From Gloeopeniophorella convolvens (taxonomy: Eukaryota; Basidiomycota; Agaricomycetes; Russulales): a stretch of DNA of 64,000 nt. The stretch covers positions 620,001 through 684,000 of the forward strand of contig WTXD01000005.1 in the NCBI GenBank assembly GCA_022496205.1, in the 5' to 3' direction. Below, piece by piece: positions 47,401-63,475 of this stretch. The notes under the pieces are model-generated. The model saw only the letters and a list, made by a program, of their open reading frames with translations. It made no database searches and was not told the DNA's origin. Positions within the stretch are counted from its first letter, which is position 1. Every line of letters begins with the position of its first letter. A program made the position numbers and the translations under genes.

Positions 47401-49732
47401 TTACCACCTGCGTCCAACGAACAGCGCGCCGAAGGCCGCAGCAGCGAATGCGAACATGAAGGACCTGGGAAGTGCATCGCGCAGGGCGAGCGCACCGGAG
47501 GAGCCGAACGATGTCGCACCCTTCTTGTCCTCCATACCATAGTTACCGTTGCTGTTCGCGAGCATTGTGGGGTCGATGAAAATGGTGTTGGCGGTGCGCG
47601 TCAGAGCGGTCGTCGCGAACGTCATCGTCGAGTCAGGGGAGACGGCGCTAAGCGCTGTGTCCGTGAGGAAGACGAGGGCGAAGGATGGTGCGGGGACCTT
47701 GACTTGACACGTTCCGGCGTTGGTATCACAGTTGACGGTCTGAACATCAAGGTTGCCCGCGAGGCGTCCATCAGATTCGAAGTTGTTGCCGAACGTCTAG
47801 AAGAATAGTTAGAGGTGGATACGCGACACCAGAGCCAATGGCCCCGTACCTGGCCGGCCCATGTCATATTGCCCTTGAAAGAGACGGATGGTGCACTCAA
47901 ATACCTAAAGATGACGATGCTCAGCATAGTAGGAACGCAGGAAAGGCAGATCAACATACTTGACTTTGATAGACGAGGGGGTGGCTCCTGGCTGGCCGGT
48001 CTGTCCCCCACCAACAGCAATCGTCGCTATCCAGTCGTTCGCGCCAGAGGGATCCGTAACAAAGTTGAATAAAGCAAGCTTCGTGGGGGTGCCGTTCTCG
48101 TAGATAGCGTATGTTGGCGTGAACTCGTTCTGCGTGAGGTCAATAACCTGCGACGCGTTGCTCGGGCCAAGAGCCTCAGCAAAAGCAAGGGCGGAGTAGT
48201 AGATCGGTCCGATTGTCCACTGGCGGAACGTTGACTGGTTGGTGGGAGGGGGTGTAAAGGGGTTGTAATAGGCGTTCTGGCCACCTATGTGGAACAGTGC
48301 GGTGGAAAAGTTGTTGAATGCCATAGTGAAAGCCCAGTCCAGACCCCAGAGAGCGGCACCGAAAGAGTCACTGATTCCCGGGAAACCTGAGCAAGAAGCC
48401 GTGTTCGTCTCAAACATCATGAAGGGCTTGTTGCTCTGCATGGCGAATGCTGTAGAGTTGATGTAGTCCTGGACGAGGCCGGTCGAAGCATTGTGGGTGA
48501 GGTAATCGGGAAAGACGTCTTGCGGATTGATAGGAGTACCGCCTCCGTACAATGCAATGCAATTGTTGTTGGGATACCTGAGCAATAGACAGCGGGTCAG
48601 CAATTTGGTAAGAGCTACTGGGAAAACACCAGACCGTTCAACAGCGAGGGCATACAGGCTGTCCGTGTATGTTCCAACGATGCCAGTGTTCCAGACATCC
48701 TCGGGGCGCCAGCCAGGAGAGATACTCGGAATGATGAAGAGGTCTTGTTTCTTGGAGATCAACGAGTCACCAGACACCTGATTGACCAGGGTGCCAATAT
48801 CGGCCAGGTACCCATTGGCATCGTAGCCCTGGTGAGCGTGTGAGTATGAACTGTGTGGGTTATGATATTGCCGGTCCACGCACCGGGTTTCGGTGTGTAC
48901 GGGGAGGAGCTGCATAGAGATCCGGCTCGTTTCCTGCTTGCAGTCCGAGCAGGTAGTCCCCTAGAATTACTTGGCCTTGCTCGACGATTTCAAGAGAGAA
49001 AGGGGTCGTGTTGAAGAAAGGGACACCTGAAGTCATTATCATCAACCAGTGAACGGGATCACAAAATTGCCGAGACGAACCAAGGTACCAATATGTATTC
49101 GTTAACGCGGAGATGTTAGCCATCATGTAAAGGAGGTCTGGAGTGAACGCCAGGGGCGGCGTCCCGGTCGGGTTGAAGGTGTTGGAGGTATCCTTAGCAA
49201 GGATTGTGTTGTTTGGCAGGCTCGGGAGAAGCTCGGCGCTCTCCTGCGTGTTACCCCCGACTCGCACCTGTACCCAGCCGCAACGTTCTTTAATGTTGGC
49301 CATCAGGTTGAGGAAGGGGACCTGAAGAAGAGAACTGTTCTTTCCCACTTGAAAATCATGTCAGTGGGAAAAGTAGCCGCAAAGAGTGATGTGTCGATAC
49401 TGACAGACATGCGTCGCTACGGACATCTCGACGGAAAAGCCAAAGAAAGCGCCACTTTGTTGCTTAGACAGGCCATTCATGCCACCACTATATAGCTGCA
49501 CAAACTGGCCTGTTGGTACTGGAGGGTTCGGGGGAGCAGGGGGGTTGAGGACCGTGGGGTCATATGCAGCAGCGCCGGTGTAGGTGGCGGCGGCGGCGGC
49601 TCCGGTCTGGGTACTAGTGGTGCTGGTGGTGCCGCCAAAAATGACCTGATTAACTGGCTGATAGACCGAATACTGGGCTGAAGCGAGCCCAGCGCTTGAG
49701 GCGATTAAAGAAAGGACTGGAACGAAACGCAT
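47401..49732 (-). CDS. GH79-family glycoside hydrolase, copy 2 (secreted, membrane/GPI-anchored)
   Basis: Paralogue of the gene at 41.9-44.3 kb. Start MRFVPVLSLIASSAGLASAQ (signal peptide), then YSVYQPVNQVIFGG and TYTGAAAYDPTVLNPP. The catalytic elements are AGNEPDLY and MMFETNTASCSG, and the C-terminal tail is hydrophobic (FMFAFAAAAFGALFVGRRW). The block from WDWAFTM/LDWAFTM through YYNPFTPPPTNQSTFRQWTIGP is almost identical in both copies. Introns fall at matching places (for example between AVER and YPNNNC). Full-length and apparently intact. Probably hydrolyses glucuronic-acid-containing side chains outside the cell. Confidence 0.85.
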
Positions 49733-50239
49733 GTTGGGAGGGCGTCCCCAGACGACGCTTGGTGGAGATAAAAGGCAGGAGACAAGGTGATGACCACGCC
49801 TCGGCGCCAATAAGCTCGCAACCCCCAATGATGACAAAGCCGGTCGTTTCATCCCCGTCTGGGCACCTCCTGGCGACTCTGGATGCAGTGAGTTCACCAG
49901 CTGACACTCTGGCAGTCCAGCACACGGAGCGGTCTGCTCTAGTCACTGAATCACACTGGGTTCCTGACACGACGACTACACATTACGCCTCCTCCAGGTG
50001 GTTGTACACCCAATATGCTACATTCTAGATCTACAGATCCAAAGGTCCATGAGCATGATGCCTGCACGCTCGTCGCAGAAAAAGGAAAAGGAGGGTCGGA
50101 TATCCACGGATCGCGGACCGAGGGGAGAGTGAGAAGGAACGAGATTCATTGGCGCTGTGTCTGTTGCAAGTGAATGCATTCGTCAGGGAGGAGATACAGA
50201 GGTCGATGATGGGCATACCATGATGCAGCGCAGGGCTTA
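49733..50239. other. Intergenic between GH79 copy 2 and the pheromone gene
   Basis: Promoter of GH79 copy 2 plus the 3' flank of the pheromone gene. No other gene seen. Confidence 0.45.
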
Positions 50240-50404
50240 TCACGCCACGACGCAGTAGGAGCATGCACCACCTCTACCTCCACCAAGATGCTCCTGGTCG
50301 GTGGGTATATCCACTGGTGTCGGAGAGGCCTGTGTCTCAGACTGTCCAGGGGCAGAAGGGGCAGGAGAGTCGAAGAAGTTGGGGAGAGTGACAAAGAAGT
50401 CCAT
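50240..50404 (-). CDS. Lipopeptide mating pheromone precursor (CaaX, CVVA)
   Basis: A 54-aa intronless gene that is easily missed because of its size. It begins MDFFVTLPNFFDSPAP, the typical basidiomycete pheromone-precursor start (MD-F-TL). It ends GGGRGGACSYCVVA followed by TGA. CVVA is a farnesylation (CaaX) box with the modified Cys at 51. A Glu-His pair at 38-39 matches the charged N-terminal cleavage site of these precursors, so the mature peptide would be about residues 39-51. It would be farnesylated and carboxymethylated, then exported to bind an STE3 receptor on a compatible cell. A TATAAATA box lies about 65 nt upstream. Only receptor pseudogenes are seen in this window. Confidence 0.88.
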   Translation of the reverse strand: MDFFVTLPNFFDSPAPSAPGQSETQASPTPVDIPTDQEHLGGGRGGACSYCVVA

Positions 50405-50467
50405 GACGTGGTGGGTATCTGGCGAGTTCGCGGGGTTTTCTGCTTTGCCCCTCGGTCCCTGCAGAAG

Positions 50468-50475
50468 TATTTATA
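50468..50475 (-). promoter_or_regulatory. TATA box of the pheromone gene
   Basis: TATAAATA on the minus strand, ending about 64 nt upstream of the pheromone ATG. The spacing matches the gpd and hydrophobin promoters in this window. Confidence 0.65.
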
Positions 50476-51208
50476 CAGCATCATAGACAACAAAAAATGA
50501 GACACGGGGACGAGCCGCCCAGGTTGCGACGTATCGTAGAAACGTGACTCCACAAGCGCAGCAAGCAATTGTCGAAGGAGGCAGAGGCGGTGCTTCTGAA
50601 CATCGTACTGTAGAACCTGCCAGTCTCCGTTGATTTGGCACGGAGAAGGGGACAAAAGAATTGTCCCAGGATGAACCCGAGTGCACCGTGTACGGAGCAT
50701 ACCAGTTGTGAGGCCCTACCCGTAGACAAGTTACAAATGGGTGACACGGATCCCGTTATTGTTCTTCGTCAGAACAACCCGTAGCGATGGCAGAGAAGTG
50801 TGATTGTCAACCAACAGAATAGAAAATATTTCCGCATCCAGAAATGCGAACACGAAGGTCCGAGAAATGAAAAGCGGGCTGTAAGGTCTGTTTCGCCTTG
50901 ATACGGGCGAGTGGACAGGGTGGCTGGTGGACGTGTGTCGCAAGTGTCGAACGGATAAGTGGCTGACTAAGCGGTTCACTTCGCGGTCCACGGCTGGCAC
51001 TGGCACGCGGCATTCGAGCGAACGTCTGTTCAACGCGCCCTCCACAAACAACTTCCCCTCCCCGTCGGCGCGACGTGACACGTTCTTTACGCGTTTCTCC
51101 CATATCCTCTTCTGTGTGTACCTCTACGACCCGAACAGAACACCACCCATCACGACGACCTAACGAAAAACAAACGTACATCGCGCCCGACGCGTCGATC
51201 CTCTCCTC
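50476..51208. other. Divergent region between pheromone gene and NUP192
   Basis: Head-to-head spacer holding both promoters. Reading frames at 50731-51081 and similar are not supported. Confidence 0.45.
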
Positions 51209-54200
51209 ATGGAGCCAGTCACACATCTGCGGGCCGCCCTTCTCGGTGCCTTGGAACCCGGTAATGCCGTCGACGAACAAGAGCTATTCGATTTGTTGGT
51301 GCTGTACCGGCGCAACCTTGCCAACTTGTTTGACACAAAGCCCCCAAATGAAGATGAGAAGAGGGAGCTGCAGAGCGGTGCGTAACGCGTCAAGTCCCAG
51401 AGCACGCAGCTTACCCCATCAACCACAGGAAAATGCACCGTCGATGGTCGCCAGATGACGGTCAATCATGACTTCGCCACACAAGTGATCTACCTTGCTC
51501 AAGTCCTACGGTGCTCTGAGCGTTATGTTGCCGGGCTCATGCAATATGTCATTTCGAACAACCCGAATCTCAACCCGGTCAATATTATCGAGGAGGTGGT
51601 CCTTGAGCACCACCGGAGACGACGCGACCTGGTGGACTGTGTCCGCTTCCTTCTCGAAGCAGCTGAAATGTCCGGCTCTCCTGGATCAACTGCCCTTCAC
51701 GCGCGCCTGGAATTATTTGTGCAGCGACAACTCATTCCGCCAAAAGAAAATGTTGATGGCGTAACCTTTGGCGAGAAAGGGTTGGGTTGGAAGGTGTTGC
51801 TCGCTATCGAAGCGTTCGACCAAGTGTTGCCACAGGCTCAGACAACTAAGCAGAGCGCCGGGAGCAACACTACATTGCAAGGTTTGTTGTTCCATGTTAC
51901 CCTTGGGCGATCTCGCTTACCTTTTGAAAGGCACCAACATCAGCTTGGGCTCAGACGTCCACTCCATGCGCGTAGAATCTCTCACATACGAACGCCGTAC
52001 ACTCGCCACGATTCTGTTCTTGATCGCTCGCATGGGTTTCCTGTCACCGCATGAAGTGGAGAAGATGATTCCCTGGTTGCAAGAAAACCCACGGCACCAC
52101 ATCTCCTACTACGTTCTCTGCTCATTACTCGCCGCGTTTGATGTTGTTGATCCTCGATCACCTGGCGGTATGCTACGGCAAAAGCTCGCAACATTCCCCT
52201 CCACTCTCAGCCTCATGAAGAGAAAGCTGAGTCCGACAGAGGAGTGGAGAGAGGCTGGTATCAAGGCAACGGTACAACTCAAGTGGACACTCTTCTTGAC
52301 CGAGGCTCGACACCGAGATGCGTCCCTCGAGCACAAGGACGGGTTCAAGACAGATGAGCTCGAAACGAACATTTGGAATGCGGTGCAAGGGAACGCCTTC
52401 ACCTATCTTGCTGCCTCGGTGGCAAAACTTCGCCGGCGCGATGGCTCTTTCCCACCAGGATCGTATGCTGGCACCGTCATCCAGTTCAGCGAGGTAGACC
52501 AGTTACAGCCACTTCCGGCGGACGAGTTCAAGCCGGCTGTCTTCCAATGCTTCGAGATGCTTGTGCGCTCCGTCATCTCCTACGCCTCGTCGGAGCTACG
52601 CAAAATCAAGCAGCGCCAGGAAGATTTCATTCTTGCTAGCACGCGGCAAGACCGCTCTCGACATTTCCGCTCGACAGCCGCCCGGTCGGAACCTGACAAG
52701 CCCGCGCAAGCACCCCGTAACGACATCGCCATGCTCTTCTCCTTCATCGGCATACTCTTCTCCGCCCTACCCGCCGAACGTGCTCTTCAGTTCTGGGGCT
52801 CAGCTCCTTCAGAATCACAGCGATCTAGCTGGCTCGAGATCGTCGAGGCACAGGCAGTAAAACTGCCAGCATTCCTGCAATGGGCGGTCTGGTCGACTCA
52901 GTTACGGGATGCGGACATGTCAATAGCCTTGTATGACATGCTTGCTGGCCTGGCCAAAGGTCAGCAGTGTAGTGAGCTGGCGTACAACTTCCTGGCGCGC
53001 AGCGGAGGCGAGGTCGTCCCTGGGAGCGTACTGCCAGGCTCGAGCTCAGGCACAGGATTGGCACCCTGGGCCACAATCTTCGGAATCTTCGACTCGTGGG
53101 CCGTGGCGTCCAATAACGCGCGCTCCCAGCAAGCCGCGGTGACGTCGCACTCCGGTTTCATGTCTTCCCACCAGGCGCAACACCACGCTCAACAAGCGCC
53201 ACTTTCGCAGAAGGATGTCTGGCTCGGCCAGTGCTTCCTGCGCCTGCTCGCGACTGTCGCCAAGTACTCCGTTTCGGCAAGACTGGCTATCAGCGGGCAC
53301 GCACATCTGCGTGCCATCCCATCACTGGTGTCCCTGATTCCACTCAGCGTTCCATTAGAGCTCAAAGGCTCTGTGTTCTCCGCGCTGGCAGCATTCTGCG
53401 AGGCAGGCGCTGGGCCTCCCGGCGTCGAATTATGCCGCGCAGTATGGCTACTTATGGAGCGACTCGAGGTCATCAACGTGCGCGGCGGAGGCAGCATTGC
53501 CAAGAAGGGCGTCCAGGCAGAGCTTGAACTCGTTGAAGAGGCGAGCAGGGTGTACCCCGAGACCATTCCTTTCTTACAGCTGCTAGCTACCCTCATTCAC
53601 ACGCCAAAGCAATTGTCTCTCAGGAGCCGACTGGCCGACGCGGAGACCATCAATACGATACCGGATAATATCGGCCAGCCATACCGGCAACCTGGGATCG
53701 ACCCGTTTGTGACTTTCGTCATCGACGAAGTCTTCCTGCGCATCCCAAGCAGGGAGTTTCAGGGAAACCAAGAACGGTGGCAGATGAATGACCTCTGTCT
53801 TGCGTTCATCGAGAGGTGTCTGGCAAGCTACGACGTAGAGTGGCTCTTGACGTTGGCTGAGGAGAGCCAGGTCCGCAAGGATTCCCTCAAGCCACTTATC
53901 GTACATCCAGGGTTCAGCGTCCTTCAGCGCCTACTGACCACCTCCCCCCTCCAAACGAGTTTGTTGGCGTACCTCGTTGATGGTGTCCAAGGCTTCGATC
54001 AAGGCTTGGATGACGACGAACCCCTCTTCAGAAGCACCGTGATCAGACTCCTCCGAATCATCCATCGAGTGCTCGAGGTGCAAGACGTTTTCCTCGACGT
54101 TCTCGTACCACTGCTGGCCGACTTTCCCAGCGCCACCCACGTCGCTCAGCCTCGTTCGTTCTACACTCGCCTAGACCAAGCCCTGTCGTTCTCGTCGAAC

Positions 54201-57200
54201 TACGTTCCAACCATCGCCGCTTACGTCGTCTACCGTTCTCATCCCGAAGTGGCATTACTGTCCGTCAAGATTCTCAACCTTCTGACCAAGTCTTCCGCCT
54301 TCGCGAACGTAGCTACGCTGCTCGAGCGCAGTCCCGACTCAGAACGGATCATAGCCGGGTTCCGCCAGCTTCTCGACGTCGAAACCTTGTACGACGTGGA
54401 TGCTGCCGAGGGTGACGAAGATAAGTTTACAGGTGCCGGTGCTCCTGATTCGGATATCATCGCTCCTGGCCTGTCCCAAGCCGTGCGGATCGCGGTGCTT
54501 GATCTGCTTGCTCAAAACACTAAGCCAGGTGCCACGTACCCCAATGCCGCCCACTTCCTGCTCTTCGGCGCCACCAATGTGCAACAGATCCAAGATCCGC
54601 ATGCCCTCGGAGCGCAGAGGACGCCCATCCATGTCATCCTAGATTGGGCAAATATAGGTGTCCCTCGAACCAGCCGCAAGAAAAAGGAACGCGAGATCGT
54701 TGCGCACAGCGAGCCCCTGTTCAATGTCTTGCCTGCTTTGGCAGAACGCTTCTATCGGGTACTCCATCATCTGTCCATGCACCGACAGACATCCGATTTC
54801 ACCATGCGCTATCTTCGAACTCGTGAAGATTTCTTCGTTCGCCAGCTCTCATCGCTGCCTTTCAGGCCTCCATCCTTCCCAATTCCAAACGTTGAACTCC
54901 AATACGGCGATGGGTCAAGAATTGCAACTACCATCGAATCGCTCACCTCATTCCTCCAACTACGGTCATACTTGTTCGACCTTGTGGCGCTGGACCTCCA
55001 TACGCTCACCAATCGCGGTCACTTTAAGAGCGTCTCGGAGTTGCTAGAGCTCATCTACGGCAACGAGCAACAGCAGTTCGAGGAGTCCGAAGACTGGGAC
55101 GATGCGATATTCCAGCCGTTCCGTGCAGTTGGCCAGTCGAACCTGCGCATCATCGAATACGTGCAATCACTCTCGTTCGATTGGGCCGACGCTCTGAGCC
55201 TCGAGCCCATCGACCTGCAATTCCTTGGCAAGCTCAATCTCGCCGCTTGTGTGCGCGTGGATGACAAAGGATGTGAAGTTGTTGACCAAGCAGCCGTCCT
55301 GTCGCTTGTTGCCGAGGCAAGGCACGTTTTGCATACACAGGGACAGATTGTCACCCCTGCGGATCTGGAGCGCCTCAACGCAGAGATTGCGTACGTCCTG
55401 GAAAGCTGCGCGTCCGAAAACCACCGGCGGGAAGTCCTGTTCGCGACGGCGACCAGCTTCGAGTCATGGAGGAAGCTTGTCGACATGACCCTCGTCAAGT
55501 GTTTCTCGCGCCTCCCACGCGACAGGCGGGAAACAATGCTATCCGACTTGCTGCACGAGTTGCCACCCATTATCCGCTCAGGCAACGTGGCGGAGTCTAC
55601 CGCCGTCCTGCTCTCGGAGGTGTCACTGTCCCTCATTACGAAGTTACGCGAAGATAGGCACAGCCAACAGCTCCTGGGTATGAGTTCAGACTCTGGGTCG
55701 CTCTCGTCGGAGCGGCTGTATGCGCTGTTGCGCAGTTTCCTGGAATGCGTCCTGGACCATCGGGTAGAGCTTGTACGCGGAAACTTGTACGCAGCTCTTG
55801 TCAACTACTTCCACCTCGTGGCCGACGATGCCGGAAAAACCGCTGCGGAGAGCAAACCTCCAAATGGCATAGCACTTACTCTTGCCACATCCGTGGCGCG
55901 GGTTGACCCGGACCCGCGCGAAGGTTTGGCAGCCACCCTCCCCTCGAGGCTTGCGAGGTCAACGGGCGCAACGTCCAACGTCGAGGCAGGGAGCCTGGCT
56001 GTGCTCAAGCCAGTCGCCGAGCGGTTGGTCGCCACGGTTTCCCGCGACGCCACGGATGGCACCGAAGTATGGAAGACGGTGGCCTATATGCTTCTGGACT
56101 GCCTTGTCAACCTCTCGCGGGGTGATAAGCAGGGTGCTATCCTGTCAACGCTGGTCCGACATGGTTTCCTGGGCGCATTCGTCCGCGACATCAAGGAGTC
56201 TGATCGCCGACTGCAGTCCGTTCTCAAGCCAGAGCCAGGCACGTCGTCCCATGAACTTTCTAACACCCACAGCTGACCGAACCGACCAGACGACCTCAAC
56301 TCACTGTACGTCTACGAAGCGAAGATGTCACTTCTCGTTCGCATCGCGCAAACACGTCAAGGAGCCGAGCGACTGGTGGAGGCACGGATCCTTCCTATCT
56401 TGGCCGACTGTGACTTCCTGGATACCCTTCCCGAAGCTGACCAGTCATTTATTGGTGTGTTATGCCCCACTTTTCTCCGAGATTGCCGAGATTGACATTC
56501 AAGCAGACCACGACCATTTCCTACCATCCGCTGTGCAGCGATATAGTCAACTTTTCATGCCTGCGTTGCAGCTCGTTGACGCGATTTTGGCGACACTCGG
56601 CTCGAGCCATGCCTTTGCTGTAAATCAGGTGCGAGATATTCATCAATTTGCACGCGAACACGAGGACCGACGTTATCTAGGCTCTTGAGTTCCTGTCTGG
56701 CCATCGTGACACGGTCATAATGATACTCAGGAATGATGCGGACGAGATCTCGTTGTCAGTGCTGGACGAGATCCATCTTCTTGTTTATCTTTGCTCAGTG
56801 ATATATCCCCTGGCGCCCAAGTCAGAACTCGTGAGTGAAATTGTCCTTATTTGACACGATTTGACTCGCTCATATCTGTATCGTTCACAGGCTTCTGGGA
56901 ATAGCGGGTACGGAGGTGTCCATACCGCGATTTTGAGTTTGGCGGCGCGTTGCTTCGGATCCTCCCAATGGTCACAGAAAGTTCGACCTCAGACGGAAAC
57001 CGAGAGGCTGGAGGCAAGCTCCACGGCACCAGGTCCGTATCGTTGGGCCCCATGGCATGGATGGGGCTAATAACTTCCAGGTTATGGAGGCGTCACCAAA
57101 TTCGATTTGATCCTCCAGCGGAAAGAGCAATCGCTTCGCAAGGCGCTGATCGTGTACCTTGGGACGGCGAGCGAATTCACCGGCACGTTCGCACATGTGT

Positions 57201-58135
57201 CTGCGTTGATAATATACTCATTCCATTCAATATTCATGCAGAACCAGAGATTACGCTCGTACTGTCACCTGTCACGACTATGCCACGACATGAGGACAAG
57301 GCATCCCGGTTTATTGGTGGGTCGTCACGGACAGTTGTGGTACTAGTGGCGCTAACATCTAACTTCGTCTCCCGCCTGCTCTACTCCCACAGCTACAGTC
57401 CCCACGGTCGGTGACGCGATCGAGGCGCTGACAGATCTTTGCGAAGAACTCACGGAGACGTTGAAACATATGGCTGTCATCCATGCGGAACTCGACGCCC
57501 GAGACCACATTCAGGTCGAGGACATCCGTCAGGTAGGTGGAGATCTACCGTCCTGATCGCAACACTAAGCGACGCGTGGGGGTCATAGATCGTCCCACTG
57601 CCAGATTCCGACATCTTGGGCGACCTCGACATTGGTCAGAAACGCGCTCTGATATGCCGTGAACTCGAACGCATGCTCGTTCGCGCCCGCAATACGGCAG
57701 ACACACTTCTATGTGCGTTACTTCGTGTTTCGTCACATGTTCGCCACATTTACAAGTACCTCTTTTGTAGCATCGGTGGAGATGGCCCTATTGCTTCTTT
57801 GGAGGCACATTACATATTACAGCGAGTCACGGCATATCAACAATCCGAACCTCAAGGCGTCTACAGCCGCAGTGTTACGGTCGGCACCGCAGGTGGTTGA
57901 CGGCGAAGCATTCCGTGGAGAAGCCGCGAAACGGCTCTCGCATGCTCTCCAACGATTGGATACGCTCGAGCTTGTAAGTTCCCGCTTCCCTCGGAACTGT
58001 TCTGCGGATACTCAGACGGAACAGGATAACGATTGGCGCGCCAACCAGGCGTACATCGAGATTATGTTGCGACGCATTCGTGACTCCGTCGGTTTGCTCG
58101 TCGATGACGAGGACGCAAATGGTATCAATGTATGA
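51209..58135 (+). CDS. NUP192: Nucleoporin Nup192/Nup205
   Basis: Inner-ring scaffold of the nuclear pore. Exons include 51209-51377, 51429-51881, 51931-56238 (4.3 kb) and 56290 onward, with about nine more small exons to 58135. Estimated length is about 2,050 aa. The alpha-solenoid sequence matches the family in order: LFDLLVLYRRNLANLF, FATQVIYLAQVLRCSERY, RTLATILFLIARMGFLSP, then WAVWSTQLRDADMSIALYDM, SLYVYEAKMSLLVRIAQTRQG, LPSAVQRYSQLFMPALQLVD and a C-terminal RNTADTLL segment. The intron at 51882-51930 is needed to stay in frame. The intron 56239-56289 uses a GC donor. The last intron (57974-58015) is 42 nt, a multiple of three and free of stops. Confidence 0.93.
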
Positions 58136-58185
58136 TATGATTGCTACAGGTACAATGGGAGATATATAGATATGATCTGCAGAGA

Positions 58186-59018
58186 TTAGAACGGAAGGAG
58201 GCTTCCCGCCCCCCGGAGCGCCATTTGACCACCAAAGCGCAAGGTCTGAGCGCCACCAGGGAAGTATGCAAGAATGTATGAAACGAGAGCAAGCACCTGT
58301 ACCACAGCACCAACCAAACACCCGAAGTATGAATGCGGCTAGACGACGCCGTTAGTATGATCACGGGTGAAGGAGGGGTCTGCGCACCCCCAAAGCGAAA
58401 TACAGCGTCAGGCCAAGACTCCCCAAATATGCCACGGAGAAGGGTAGGCGCTCCTTCGAGATGAGGTGTTTTATGTGGTTCAGGGGTCCAATCAACACGG
58501 CAAATCTGGACAATGCCGTCAGCACACCTCACAGAACTGAGAACTCGTTTTTGTCGGATTCTCACCCAAACATAACCAGAAGACTCCCGAGACTTGATGC
58601 AAGAGTGAGAAGCGGGCTAGGAAGCGGTAATATCCTCACGTACCTAAAGGAAAGCGCGAACTTTGCAGGACGGACGGCGAGTAGCGGGAGTGTGAAAAAC
58701 GCAACTGCAAAGCATATAGCTGCTCCGGCAAGACATGCAACAAAGCCAAGTAACCTATGGGGGAAAGGTTGGTAAGGAGACAGGAGATACCTGCAGAGCG
58801 TACCTTTCCCAGCGGGAAAGTGCAAAGTATGCCTCCTCTTCATTCGACTGTTCGCTGGACCGCAGGGGTATATAGCCTCCTCCAATTGCGTTGTAGAAGC
58901 GTGAGAAAGGGTTGCGAGAGCCTTCTGACGGCTGTTGCGAATCATCGTTGTTTCCCTGCGCCCATCGGAATTGGGAGAGACCGCTACGAAAGTTGCTTTC
59001 TGTTGTCGAGGGCGCCAT
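58186..59018 (-). CDS. SFT2: SFT2-type Golgi/endosome vesicle transport protein
   Basis: Multi-exon minus-strand gene from ATG at 59018 to TAA at 58188-58186. N-terminal cytosolic part ends ALSRWERY. The four-TM SFT2 core follows: FVACLAGAAICFAVAFFTLP, LGSLLVMFGFSVLIGPLNH, IKHLISKERLPFS, GSLGLTLYFALG, then VVQVLALVSYILAYFPGG. The C-terminus is RFGGQMALRGAGSLLPF, typical of the family. In yeast Sft2 helps vesicle fusion with the late Golgi. It is divergently transcribed from the Pol III subunit gene with 224 nt between the starts, so the two probably share a promoter. Confidence 0.9.
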
Positions 59019-59242
59019 TGCAGTCGATGGGGTGTACAGCAGGACGTCGGCCCGCGGGGACGCCAGTGACCCTCAGTGACCGCTTCGCTCCATTGCTGCG
59101 CCGCGGGCCGCGGCTGCGTTCATTGTGCGAGCACGTGATCCCTGACTCCCGACGCGCACAATCGCGCTAAACTTTATGCCTCCACCACCTCCCCGCCAAC
59201 TCAGCCCGTCGCATGCCAGGGAGTTGATTCAGACTCGCCATC

Positions 59243-63475
<4,233 letters not shown>

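Noticed and set aside
50146..50700. 184-codon minus-strand frame overlapping the pheromone gene
   Set aside because: It lies in a different frame from the pheromone, has no recognisable content, and overlaps the pheromone promoter. The 54-codon CaaX gene explains the locus better.
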